A DNA stretch of 46,891 bases from Vulcanimicrobiota bacterium (GTDB lineage: Bacteria > Vulcanimicrobiota > JAJTBE01): positions 1 through 46,891 of the forward strand of contig JAIORV010000111.1 of assembly GCA_021107945.1 (NCBI GenBank). The letters run 5' to 3'. The notes beneath the pieces were generated by a model, which saw nothing but the letters and a program-made list of their open reading frames with translations, had not been told where the DNA came from and did not search any database. The position numbers and the translations under genes are program-made. How positions within the stretch are numbered: position 1 is the stretch's first letter; each line of letters begins with the position of its first letter. Positions 16,807 through 25,253 of the stretch are shown here, piece by piece.

Positions 16807-18339
16807 ATGAATCTAATGAATATGGAACGAAATAATAAATCTGAATACAGACATTCATCATCTCCCGGTGAAGACGGCAAATCGCGGGGTACGTCAAGCC
16901 CGGGGTCGGACGGGAATCCTTCTTTCCGTATCATTACACTGGGATGTAAGGTCAACCAATACGAAACCGACAGGATCGCCCGTAAGCTTTGTCTGATGGG
17001 ATTTCGCCTTGCAGATGAGGGTGAGTCTGTGGATGTCTGCATCATAAACACTTGCGCAGTAACATCAGAAGCAAGCAGAAAATCGAGACAGGCGATTCGC
17101 AGGTTGAAGAGACAGTCGCCGGATGCTGTGGTGTTTGCCCTGGGGTGCGCCGTGGAAATTAAGGACGGGGAACTTTTTAATTTGCCCGAGGATATCAGGT
17201 ACGTCGGGAATGATGAGAAAGAGAACTTTCCTGAGATGATTGCCGGGATTTTTCATGGATCTCAGGAGACCGTTGAAAAAGTAAATAATAGCATTATCTC
17301 TTTTGGCTCCCCCCTTCATCCCCCCTCAAAGAGGGGGGAAACAACATCGTCGCCTGCAAACAAGGGGGAGTTAGAATTCTCATCCACTCCCGCCACAAAG
17401 CACACAAGGGCGTATATAAAGGTTCAGGACGGGTGTGATTCGTTTTGCTCATATTGCATCATTCCTTACCTTCGAGGCAGGAGCAGATCCCGCCCGCCGG
17501 AAGAAATACTGGAAGAGTTGAAAGAAATCGAAAGTGCCGGGTATAAAGAAATTGTCCTCACGGGGATTCATATGGGCGATTACGGCAAAGGGCTTGACAG
17601 GACTATCGAGCTGGGCGACCTTGTTGATTATCTCGCCATAAACTCGAGCATTCCCAGAATCCGCCTCAGCTCTCTGGAACCCATGGATTTCTCGTTCAAG
17701 CTCCTGGATGTTATGAAGCGGCATTCGCGGATATGTCATCATCTTCATCTTCCATTACAACATACATCCGACAAAATACTAAAACTAATGAACAGGAAGT
17801 ATTCAATTGAGGAATACGACAGGATAATCCAAAGAGCGGTGGAATTTTTTCCGGATATAGCTATAACGACCGATGTAATAATAGGATTTCCCGGTGAGAC
17901 GGACAGGGATTTTAGAATAATGTATGAATATGTCCGGAGTGCTCCTTTTTCCAACCTGCATTGTTTTCCATATTCACCCCGAAAAGGAACGGCAGCTTCG
18001 AAAATGGAAGGAATTATTGCTTCGGATGTAAAAAAAGAACGACTCCGGGAGATTCTTCATCTTGGGAAACAGAAATCTCATAATTTTCTTGATGGATTCA
18101 TCGGAAAAAATTTAAGTGTTCTTGTGGAAAAGCAGGTTAATTCAAAGCAGGATGAAAAGAAGACATCATCGGGAAAACGGGGTAAATTAGAATTATTTCA
18201 GGGTCATACCCCAAATTATATTTCCGTTATGTTTAAATCGCAGGAAAATCTGACAGGAAATATTGTTTGTATAAAGGCTATAGATAGAACAGGAGAAAAG
18301 ATTTATGGAGAAAGAGTTGAGTCTATATGTGACTCATAG
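16807..18339 (+). CDS. mtaB: tRNA t6A37 methylthiotransferase MtaB
   Basis: Radical-SAM enzyme adding a methylthio group to N6-threonylcarbamoyladenosine 37 in tRNA. The N-terminal MTTase domain has its three cysteines in TLGCKVNQYETD, INTCAVTSEA and ALGCAVEI; the radical SAM cluster motif CDSFCSYC is near residues 210-217; a TRAM-like end follows. The GCKVNQYE start distinguishes MtaB from MiaB and RimO. Residues about 165-196 are an in-frame insertion encoded by a CCCCCCTC/GAGGGGGG repeat, and a Ser/Gly-rich stretch near 15-38 and a Lys-rich stretch near 448-462 look similarly added. Start is uncertain (ATG at 16807, 16816 or 16822; none has a clear ribosome site). It overlaps rluD by 35 bases. 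Confidence 0.92.
   Translation: MNLMNMERNNKSEYRHSSSPGEDGKSRGTSSPGSDGNPSFRIITLGCKVNQYETDRIARKLCLMGFRLADEGESVDVCIINTCAVTSEASRKSRQAIRRLKRQSPDAVVFALGCAVEIKDGELFNLPEDIRYVGNDEKENFPEMIAGIFHGSQETVEKVNNSIISFGSPLHPPSKRGETTSSPANKGELEFSSTPATKHTRAYIKVQDGCDSFCSYCIIPYLRGRSRSRPPEEILEELKEIESAGYKEIVLTGIHMGDYGKGLDRTIELGDLVDYLAINSSIPRIRLSSLEPMDFSFKLLDVMKRHSRICHHLHLPLQHTSDKILKLMNRKYSIEEYDRIIQRAVEFFPDIAITTDVIIGFPGETDRDFRIMYEYVRSAPFSNLHCFPYSPRKGTAASKMEGIIASDVKKERLREILHLGKQKSHNFLDGFIGKNLSVLVEKQVNSKQDEKKTSSGKRGKLELFQGHTPNYISVMFKSQENLTGNIVCIKAIDRTGEKIYGERVESICDS
17319..17339 (+). repeat. GC-rich hairpin repeat inside mtaB
   Basis: A nine-base C-rich arm and its perfect complement, separated by AAA, form a strong hairpin within the coding sequence. 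With the flanks (CCCCCCTTCATCC before, AACAAGGGGGAGTTAGAATT after) it looks like the CCCCCT...AGGGGG extragenic repeats of many bacterial genomes, here read in frame as a Pro/Ser/Lys/Gly-rich loop. Confidence 0.7.
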
Positions 18340-19222
18340 TGATAATAAGAGGCGAATAGACATATTTGTCTCCGAGAAAGCAAAAATATCAAGAAATCTC
18401 ACACAGAAGCTAATTGAAGAGGGACTGATAACTCTTAACAAGGAAAGTGCAAAGTATGGTTGCAGGATCAAGGAAGGCGACATTATTCATGTGCGTGTGC
18501 CGCATAAACGCGATGTGGGAATAGAAAAACAGGACATCCCCCTTAATATTGTCTATGAGGACAAAGATATTTTGGTAATAAATAAGCAAAGGGGAATGGT
18601 TGTCCACCCCTCGGCAGGGCATAAGGACGGCACCCTTGTGAACGCTCTTATGTATCAAGTTGATGATCTGTCAGGCATAGGCGGCGAGGACAGACCCGGA
18701 ATCGTTCACAGGCTTGATAAGAACACATCGGGATTATTGATAATTGCAAAAAATGATAATGCTCACCGGAGACTGAGCGATATGTTCAAGACAAAGACGA
18801 TTTCAAAAGAATATATTGCAATTATTCACGGCAAATTACGGGGACGTGAGGGAATTATAAACCTTCCCGTAGGCAGGAATCCGAAAGATCGAAAGCTTAT
18901 GGCGGTTGTTAACGGGGGAAAGAACGCGGTAACAAGATGGAAGGTAAGAAAGGTGTTCGGAGATTACTCCCTGGTGTCGCTATTCCCGGAGACCGGCAGA
19001 ACACACCAGTTAAGGGTTCACCTGAAGCATGTCGGCAATCCGGTTGTAGGAGATCCTGAATATAGTAAGATGGATTCAGACCTTTTCAACATCGAGGGAC
19101 AGGCGCTACATGCCATCAGGATTGCCTTTAATCATCCCTCCACCGGAAAGAAATTGGAATTCGAAGTGCCGATTCCCGATGATATACAGGAGATAATTGA
19201 TAAGCTTGAGAGTATTTTTTAG
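18305..19222 (+). CDS. rluD: Large-subunit rRNA pseudouridine synthase, RluA/RluD family
   Basis: Converts uridines in rRNA to pseudouridine. An S4 RNA-binding domain occupies about 17-65 (RIDIFVSEKAKISRNLTQKLIEEG), and the catalytic domain carries Asp138 in HRLDKNTSGLLIIAKND and the GRTHQLRVHLKHVGNPVVGD signature. The length of 305 residues is typical; S4 plus catalytic core fits RluD best, though RluC-like activity is possible. The start lies inside the end of mtaB but AGGAG nine bases upstream supports it, so the genes are likely cotranscribed RNA-modification functions. Confidence 0.93.
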   Translation: MEKELSLYVTHSDNKRRIDIFVSEKAKISRNLTQKLIEEGLITLNKESAKYGCRIKEGDIIHVRVPHKRDVGIEKQDIPLNIVYEDKDILVINKQRGMVVHPSAGHKDGTLVNALMYQVDDLSGIGGEDRPGIVHRLDKNTSGLLIIAKNDNAHRRLSDMFKTKTISKEYIAIIHGKLRGREGIINLPVGRNPKDRKLMAVVNGGKNAVTRWKVRKVFGDYSLVSLFPETGRTHQLRVHLKHVGNPVVGDPEYSKMDSDLFNIEGQALHAIRIAFNHPSTGKKLEFEVPIPDDIQEIIDKLESIF

Positions 19223-19309
19223 TAGCGCAGTCGCAAAGGACGCTGAGGTTTAATCGTATAATCCATAATCTCTCCGTGCTTTCTGTGTCCTCTGTGGTAA
19301 ATATATCTT

Positions 19310-20188
19310 ATGGATAATGTTTTGATAATTTTGTCATTTTTTTTTCTCATCGGATTTTTGATTTTCGTTATATCGCAATATGTCGGATTTAACTTTATGT
19401 TTTATTACATAATTGCATCCTCTTTATTTTTAATCTCCATAATAATTATTAATATTTTAGCCACATCTTTAAAACCATTATTATTTTCCCGGTATCCTAT
19501 TCCTTTCCTGATTATTTTAATTGTCATTACACTCACATTTGCATATATATATCAGCGAAAGGGAGTCGGAGCAGGGAGAAACATTACAAGAAAACTCCAT
19601 CCCGATGAATCCCGAAAAAAATACCTGCTTACTTTTGATGACGGCCCGTCGATAGAATGGACACCACGGATAATTGAGATTCTTTCTGAAAACAACCTCA
19701 AGGCAATCTTTTTTGTCGTCGGAAAGGAAGCTGAAGAACATCCTGATATCATCAGAAAAATGGATGAAATGGGAATGGAGATAGGCGTCCACTCTTACTC
19801 ACATAAGCCCCTCCCATTTCTTTTCACAGGAGGTATCAGGCAGGAAATCGAGAATACGGCGGATGCGATAAGGGAAATTACAGGTAAGTCTCCCCGTTAT
19901 TTCAGACCTCCCTGGGGTTTGTATAATAAAGAAGTGCTTGATATTGCAGGCGGGAATGGGATGAAAACAATTCTCTGGAGTCGATCTTCTATAGACTGGA
20001 AAGAAAGTGACCCTGGAAAAATCAGAAATAATGTGATAGAAAAAATGTTAGCGGAGGAAATTCTCCTTTTCCATGACGGCTGTAAAAAAGGAGCTTCGAG
20101 GGGACCAACGGTGAAAGCTCTTCCTGTTATCATAGAAGAGTTAGGAGCTTTAGGCTTCTCCCCGGCTGGTCTTGAGTATATTCAATAA
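19310..20188 (+). CDS. Membrane-anchored polysaccharide deacetylase (NodB domain)
   Basis: Three hydrophobic segments (about 4-24, 28-51 and 62-81) anchor a NodB-type carbohydrate esterase domain (about 103-285). Catalytic and metal residues are visible: Asp110-Asp111 (TFDDGPS), His161 and His165 (HSYSHKP), RPPWG near 199-203 and LLFHDG near 252-257. It probably removes N-acetyl groups from peptidoglycan or an exopolysaccharide outside the membrane. A CTCTGTGTCCTCTGTGG repeat abuts the start, and no Shine-Dalgarno is seen. It overlaps or nearly touches the next gene, so they may be cotranscribed. Confidence 0.9.
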   Translation: MDNVLIILSFFFLIGFLIFVISQYVGFNFMFYYIIASSLFLISIIIINILATSLKPLLFSRYPIPFLIILIVITLTFAYIYQRKGVGAGRNITRKLHPDESRKKYLLTFDDGPSIEWTPRIIEILSENNLKAIFFVVGKEAEEHPDIIRKMDEMGMEIGVHSYSHKPLPFLFTGGIRQEIENTADAIREITGKSPRYFRPPWGLYNKEVLDIAGGNGMKTILWSRSSIDWKESDPGKIRNNVIEKMLAEEILLFHDGCKKGASRGPTVKALPVIIEELGALGFSPAGLEYIQ

Positions 20189-20213
20189 TACCGGTAAAAG
20201 GATCTTGCATTGC

Positions 20214-20900
20214 ATGAAAAATAAAACAATAACAAAAGTATTTGTGGTGTTAGTAATATGTATAATCGTGCTTGCCTGGATAATTTACAATGTAAATACA
20301 AATAAATATCACCCCGCCGCTTCCACGGACGGGTTGCCCTCGCCGGACGGAGCTAAAACACAAAGAACTACTATTTCAACAACTCCGGATGTATTACAAC
20401 TCAAAGAATATTACGAAGGTATAAGAATTATCCTGGTAAATAAAATGCTTGCTCAATTAATAGATGAAGCTGAATGCAACTATAATAATAATAAATATTA
20501 TAGTTGCATTAAAATATATAATAAAATAAAAGCAATAGCAGAAGATAATAAAATGGTTGTAAGGTACAGAATTCATACGAGGTTAGGAGCAGCCTATGTG
20601 AATATAGCTGAAAGTAATAATAATATGTTTTACGCAAAAGAGGCAATAAATAATTTCCTTATTGCCATACAAGATGACCCCGATGATACTCTGGCAATAC
20701 TTGATACTGCTCGAGCTCATATTGTAATGGCAAAAAGAACAAAAGACAAAAAGTATTTAAAAATGGCAAAAGAAGAACTTAAAAAAGCTAAAAGTATTTC
20801 CAGAAAGAATGATCCTGATGATAAAAAAAATATAAGGGCGATGGCGAGAGATCTCGAGGAAAGTCATCTAAATATGACTCTCTATATAAAACAGCCTTAA
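20214..20900 (+). CDS. Membrane-anchored TPR-like helical protein, function unknown
   Basis: A 228-residue protein with an N-terminal membrane helix (about 7-27) and an all-helical soluble part containing loose TPR-like units (for example YYSCIKIYNKIKAIAEDNKM, AKEAINNFLIAIQDDPDDTLAIL and YLKMAKEELKKAKSI). It is A-rich, unlike most neighbours. A loop of Pro/Ser residues (about 35-52) is encoded by more GC-rich DNA and may be repeat-derived. ATG at 20214 is chosen over 20172 because AAAAGGA lies upstream and the earlier ATG is inside the deacetylase gene. A scaffold role is plausible only by analogy. Confidence 0.72.
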   Translation: MKNKTITKVFVVLVICIIVLAWIIYNVNTNKYHPAASTDGLPSPDGAKTQRTTISTTPDVLQLKEYYEGIRIILVNKMLAQLIDEAECNYNNNKYYSCIKIYNKIKAIAEDNKMVVRYRIHTRLGAAYVNIAESNNNMFYAKEAINNFLIAIQDDPDDTLAILDTARAHIVMAKRTKDKKYLKMAKEELKKAKSISRKNDPDDKKNIRAMARDLEESHLNMTLYIKQP

Positions 20901-20935
20901 TTAATCCTTTTTTGCAATTATTCAGTCCTATCTTA

Positions 20936-21120
20936 CAGGAGGGACGTCCTCGTCCCGATAACGAATAACCGATAATAGATAACGGATGTCAGATCTGCAG
21001 GAGGGACGTCCTCGTCCCGATAACGAATAGCCGATAATAGATAACGGATGTCAGATCTGTAGGAGGGACGTCCTCGTCCCGATAACGAATAACGAATAAC
21101 GAATAACCGATAACGGAGAA
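20936..21120. repeat. 62-bp tandem repeat, three copies, with GGGACG hairpins
   Basis: Three units begin at 20936, 20998 and 21060, exactly 62 bases apart. Each begins with AGGAGGGACG, contains the GGGACG-TCCT-CGTCCC hairpin (20941-20956, 21003-21018, 21065-21080), then CGATAACGAATA and, in the first two, GATAACGGATGTCAGATCTG. The third unit decays into AACGAAT repeats. Single copies occur near 4641 and 29868. The 20901-21201 gap contains nothing else recognisable. Confidence 0.88.
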
Positions 21121-21201
21121 AAGGGTATCATAAACCTTAAAATCTCCGTTATTTTAGACCGCTATTTTGATAGTCTCAGGAAATGGGTCCAAAATTATAA
21201 T

Positions 21202-22455
21202 ATGATACCTGTTGTATTAAGAGAATTCAAACTGATCCTGGGCAGGAAGAGGAATTGGTTTTTCCTGTTTCTCTTGCCTGTTCTGTTCCTTCTCCTGGTG
21301 GGGCTTGTTCTTGATCTTGGAAGAGAAAAACATGAAAATTTGAGAATACCCGTTGTTGATCTTGATGAGGGTGAAGTTTCCTCTGTAGCTATAAGAATGT
21401 TGAATGGCGTGGAGGGGATTGTTCTCGAGCTTGAAACGGACGATAATAAATCATTCACGAAAGACAGGGCGGAGAACATCATCCGGAAAGGTAACAGGCG
21501 TATAGCGTTGATGTTCCCGAAAGATTTCTCCCGGAGGATAAGGAACAATGAGCCGGTGGAAGTGGTTCTGATTCTGGATCCTTCCCTGGATCCGGTTCTT
21601 ACGGGGTCCATCAAGGGAACTATATCCTCGGTCCTGGACGGCGTCATACGGGATTATACTCGTTGGATGAAGGAGACGACAAAAGATTCAAATAAAGAGA
21701 CGGGAGAAAAAATCGGGGAAGAAAGCCATGTCGGAATAAATACTGAAACCGGGAAAAGTGAAACCGGCGATGAGAAAAACAATGAAAATCCACCGGCATT
21801 GAAACAGGAAAAAGGGCATGTAAATCTCCGCCTCATGGCTCCCGGCAAATCAATGATTTACAAGATACCCACGACAGGACAGCAAACCGTAACCGGAATT
21901 GCGGTGATATGGGCTTTTTTCATCTCTTTTTATATTCTCCAGGTGCCCTTCCGGGAGGAGCAGACAGGCACAATGAACAGGATAAAGCTCTCCCCCCTTG
22001 GAAAGGCATCCTATATAACAGGATTATTCATTCCCTATCTCATAATATGTCTTGTACAGATTGCGTTGATTTTTGTCGTCGGACTGTTTTACATCCAAAT
22101 CGATATCAGATCAATCCCAGCTATTATTATTGTTTCAATATTCCTGTCATCAGTATCCGTGGCCTATGGAATCTATGCCTCGTCCTGGGGTGGAACATTC
22201 CTGAGAAAACTGGGAGGCAACCTGGCATTTATTATCATATCCGCCATTATTGGAGGATGCACCGTTCCCCTTTACAGGATGGGTTATAATTTCCAGGTAG
22301 TCGCCCATATTATTCCGCAGGGATGGGCTATGGAATCCTTTTTATATGGAATTTTAAATCCGGGACATCTATCCGGAATAATAATACCCTGTGCCATTAT
22401 GTTGCTTTATTCGGCAATATTCCTGGGATTGGCATATACCAAATATAAATTATGA
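21202..22455 (+). CDS. ABC-2 type transporter permease
   Basis: Export permease with the ABC2_membrane_3 layout: one N-terminal helix (about 18-38), a long extracytoplasmic domain (about 40-225), then five to six helices. The domain has a low-complexity Lys/Glu/Asn stretch near 155-205. The segment QVPFREEQTGTMNRIKLSPLGKASYITGL is typical of the intracellular loop contacting the ATPase. No ATP-binding subunit is adjacent, so it must partner with one encoded elsewhere, perhaps before the repeats. The stop overlaps the ATG of the next gene (ATGA), so the two are coupled. The substrate is unknown. Confidence 0.85.
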   Translation: MIPVVLREFKLILGRKRNWFFLFLLPVLFLLLVGLVLDLGREKHENLRIPVVDLDEGEVSSVAIRMLNGVEGIVLELETDDNKSFTKDRAENIIRKGNRRIALMFPKDFSRRIRNNEPVEVVLILDPSLDPVLTGSIKGTISSVLDGVIRDYTRWMKETTKDSNKETGEKIGEESHVGINTETGKSETGDEKNNENPPALKQEKGHVNLRLMAPGKSMIYKIPTTGQQTVTGIAVIWAFFISFYILQVPFREEQTGTMNRIKLSPLGKASYITGLFIPYLIICLVQIALIFVVGLFYIQIDIRSIPAIIIVSIFLSSVSVAYGIYASSWGGTFLRKLGGNLAFIIISAIIGGCTVPLYRMGYNFQVVAHIIPQGWAMESFLYGILNPGHLSGIIIPCAIMLLYSAIFLGLAYTKYKL

Positions 22456-23924
22456 ATCGAAAATATTTAAAAGCTTATCTTCCCATATCCGTTTTCGTAA
22501 GCGGAATGGTTATTCTTGTCCTGGAGATTACTGCTTCCAGGCTTGTGGCTCCACATTTCGGAAATTCCATATTTGTATGGGCAAACCTTATCGGGATAAC
22601 ACTTGCTTTTCTCACCGCGGGTTATTATCTCGGCGGGGTTATTGCCGACAGGAAGCCCGACATCAGGATTTATTCCGCAATCTTGCTTGCCGCTTCATTG
22701 TATGTAGTGCCTCTGCCCTTTTACATCAACCCGTTGCAGGATTTCCTTGCCGACAAGCTCAGCTTCATTCCTGCTCTTGTTATTTCAAGTCTGTGTATCC
22801 TTGCGGTGCCGATAACACTCCTCGGATGTATATCGCCCTTTGCTATCCGCCTATATATCAAGAGTGTTGAAAGCTCCGGAAAAAGAACGGGGACTCTCTA
22901 TGCAATATCAACCCTCGGGGGTCTCCTGGGATCGATCTTGCCTGTTATATATTTCATTCCCCGGATCGGGACGCGCTGGACAATTTTAATATTCGACTTT
23001 CTCCTTTTTATTATGGGAGCGATTGGGCTCGGGATAGGATCTCTGTGGGCTGTCCCGGCTGTTGTCGTGTTGCTTTTTCTGGGTATGGGAATCGATAACA
23101 GGTTCAAGAAAACCGATCCCTCGATAATCCTAACCCGGCAGACCCCATACGCCGATTACACCGTACGTGTGAAAGATAACGGCACCAAATACTTGTTGGT
23201 GAATGACCTTCGTTATGCATATTCCATTTATAACCCGAATGGACTCCTGGTGGGAAACACTCTTGATCTATACCTCTTTGCTCCGTTTTTCAAACCCATT
23301 GAAGAAGTCCAAAAAATAGAAGATGTCCTGGTACTCGGGCTTGCTTGTGGAACATCGGTCAGACAGATGAATATGATATTTGATAACCTGAAATTTGACG
23401 GTGTGGAAATAGATCCGGAAATTGTGGAGATTGGCAAAAAGCATTTTGGCATGAAAGCCGACAACCTTGATATCTTTATTATGGATGCCAGGAGATTCAT
23501 AAAACGTACCGATAATAAATATGACCTTATTTTAATGGATCTTTTCCTTGGAGACAGGATTCCGCCTCACCTCATCACCCTGGAATTTTTCAGGGAAGCA
23601 AAGCTGAAATTGAAGCCCGGGGGGATTATTATGGTCAACTTCCCGCCTGAAATGGGAGAATCGGGATCATCAACGCTGGGAGCGGTATTTAATAAAGTTT
23701 ATAACATCGAGAATCTTGTCGTGGCATCCGATGCCGGGAATTTCTCCGACACGCAATTTCGTGAAAATATTCCCCTTATCAAACCGGAGAAATTGAAGAT
23801 TCTTGCCCGGAAACTTGCAGGGAAAGGCAACGTTTCGATCCATCCGGCCAGGAAGACAGGAGCGCCCATAACAGACGACAGGGCTCCGATTACATGGGAT
23901 GTGAAAGTGGGAAATGGGAAATGA
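22452..23924 (+). CDS. Membrane-fused spermidine-synthase-like protein
   Basis: The N-terminal 215 residues hold about seven transmembrane helices (GMVILVLEITASRLVAPHFGNS is the usual opening of this family), followed by a spermidine-synthase-like methyltransferase fold: VLVLGLACGTSVRQ, VEIDPEIVEIGKKHFG, MDARRFIK and YDLILMDLFLGDRIPPHL. Fused MFS-like/SpeE-like proteins are widespread, but their substrate is generally unproven. The usual catalytic Asp region is retained as Asp in LMDLF, yet polyamine activity is not assured. The last residues (VGNGK) come from a GGGAAATGGGAAATGA repeat. It is translationally coupled to the ABC-2 permease. Confidence 0.86.
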   Translation: MNRKYLKAYLPISVFVSGMVILVLEITASRLVAPHFGNSIFVWANLIGITLAFLTAGYYLGGVIADRKPDIRIYSAILLAASLYVVPLPFYINPLQDFLADKLSFIPALVISSLCILAVPITLLGCISPFAIRLYIKSVESSGKRTGTLYAISTLGGLLGSILPVIYFIPRIGTRWTILIFDFLLFIMGAIGLGIGSLWAVPAVVVLLFLGMGIDNRFKKTDPSIILTRQTPYADYTVRVKDNGTKYLLVNDLRYAYSIYNPNGLLVGNTLDLYLFAPFFKPIEEVQKIEDVLVLGLACGTSVRQMNMIFDNLKFDGVEIDPEIVEIGKKHFGMKADNLDIFIMDARRFIKRTDNKYDLILMDLFLGDRIPPHLITLEFFREAKLKLKPGGIIMVNFPPEMGESGSSTLGAVFNKVYNIENLVVASDAGNFSDTQFRENIPLIKPEKLKILARKLAGKGNVSIHPARKTGAPITDDRAPITWDVKVGNGK

Positions 23925-24205
23925 GAGGTGGGAAACGGGAAACGGCCTCTGCTCTCTGTTCTCCGCAATCCGTTATCCGGCCTCCGTACCCCTTTTCCTT
24001 ATCGGGAAGACGCTGAAGCGGCTAAAGTAGTGAGGGTGGTGGGTTCCTTTTGTTCCCCCGGATAAATCCGGGGGTTAATCTCATGAAGTAATTTCCTGTC
24101 TTCTTTATAACTACTTTCGCTGTCAATTTTTATATTCCTGGATTTCCGACATCCGTCCTCCATCCTCCATCTTCCGGCCTCCGTACCCAGTTATCCTGAT
24201 TTCCT
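23925..24205. repeat. Mosaic intergenic repeats with hairpins
   Basis: It contains CTCTCTGTTCTCCGCAATCCGTTATCCGGCC-type mosaic sequence also seen near 4660-4735 and 29800-29895. The block 23995-24048 repeats the window start in inverse orientation (palindrome-like AGACGCTGAAGCGGCT at 24008-24023). CCCCCGGATAAATCCGGGGG (24055-24074) is a perfect hairpin. No coding sequence is seen. Confidence 0.7.
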
Positions 24206-24263
24206 AATTTCCTAAGAGGTAATCCCCTCAATTTCCTAAGAGGTAATCTCCCTAATTTCCTCG
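24206..24263. repeat. 24-bp tandem repeat next to a stop codon
   Basis: AATTTCCTAAGAGGTAAT units begin at 24206 and 24230, with a third partial at 24254, spaced 24 bases. The related, inverted sequence ATTACCTCTAAGGAAATGAG lies inside the 3' end of the propeller lipoprotein gene (about 29745-29764). The array ends exactly where the minus-strand PH-like gene terminates. Confidence 0.75.
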
Positions 24264-25016
24264 TTAAAAGACTTCCTCATCGGGAATTTTATCATCATCA
24301 TGATAAAGTATCTCATTATCGGCATATTTCTTTGTCTGTTTTGGCGGGGGAGGTGGAGGTGGCATCACATCATCGTCCCATTCAATTTTGTCATCAAATT
24401 CAGCCTGCCCGGATATGGATGAGAGGGTTTCATTAGATACCGGTTCCGTTGCAGGCGGCTCTAAAGCGCCCAGCATCTCGGGGGGGGCGTCTTCTTCTTC
24501 ATCCTGCGAAATATCCTGTAATCGTGGTTGAAACAGGGGCTTTTGCAATATTTCAGCCTCTTCCTCTCGCACGCCTCCCATGCTCTCGGGCCTATCGAGC
24601 TTGGGCAGGTTGGATCCCCTCTGCTCTATCGTCATGGTTAATTGATCGACCATCAGGTTTTCAAACTCCTCAAAATCCTCAAGTTCGCGGCTAATGTAGA
24701 AGAATTTTCTGCCCACCCTGAGAATGCAGCGACTCCCGGTAAACGAAAAATCATCAACAGACTCCCAGGGTAAAATCGTGGTTTTCCTTCGTCCCCTGAA
24801 AAAATGGATTCCGTCACGCTCAATAAGAATAGTTATATTGAAAATCTCGTATGTTTTTTTAAATGCGCCTATGGCAAGTAGAATGGCAAGTAAATCAAAC
24901 ACAATGACGAACTGGAAAACAACAACAAATGGAATCGAGAAGAGCACGATTGCGATTAAAAAAGCTCCAAATCCCATATATGCCAGGATGAGTGATTTTT
25001 TGTACTTGAATTCCAT
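24264..25016 (-). CDS. Two-helix membrane protein with PH-like domain and acidic, proline-rich tail
   Basis: Residues about 8-52 form two close hydrophobic helices. They are followed by a beta-rich segment (about 58-130; ITILIERDGIHFFRGRRKTTILPWESVDDFSF and RCILRVGRKFFYISREL), which resembles the bacterial PH-like (YcxB/bPH) domains. The last 110 residues are acidic, disordered and contain seven consecutive prolines (DDVMPPPPPPPKQ). I do not recognise a specific family. It is divergent from priA, with opposite-oriented CTCTG-type repeats between them. Probably a signalling or assembly membrane protein; function is unknown. Confidence 0.72.
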   Translation of the reverse strand: MEFKYKKSLILAYMGFGAFLIAIVLFSIPFVVVFQFVIVFDLLAILLAIGAFKKTYEIFNITILIERDGIHFFRGRRKTTILPWESVDDFSFTGSRCILRVGRKFFYISRELEDFEEFENLMVDQLTMTIEQRGSNLPKLDRPESMGGVREEEAEILQKPLFQPRLQDISQDEEEDAPPEMLGALEPPATEPVSNETLSSISGQAEFDDKIEWDDDVMPPPPPPPKQTKKYADNEILYHDDDKIPDEEVF

Positions 25017-25253
25017 AAAGGGTTACCTGCCAAATTAAATCTACAGTAAAGTAAGTTTTTTAATTCTTCCCAGGATAATTTTTCCCTTCCCTATATTCAT
25101 CATAACTATTAAACGTCTTTGTTTTTCATCACAAAGTATACGGAGTTCGCAGAGAATTTTTTTTTAAAAATATTTGCGCTCTCTGCGTCCTCTACGGTGA
25201 ATATTAACCATTCATCAAAGGAGATTGGTTCAAAGAGAAAAATACCTTTCAGG

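Noticed and set aside
20936-21120. Possible CRISPR array
   Set aside because: Repeat units are adjacent with no unique spacers of constant length, the period is 62 bases throughout, and no cas gene is in the window.
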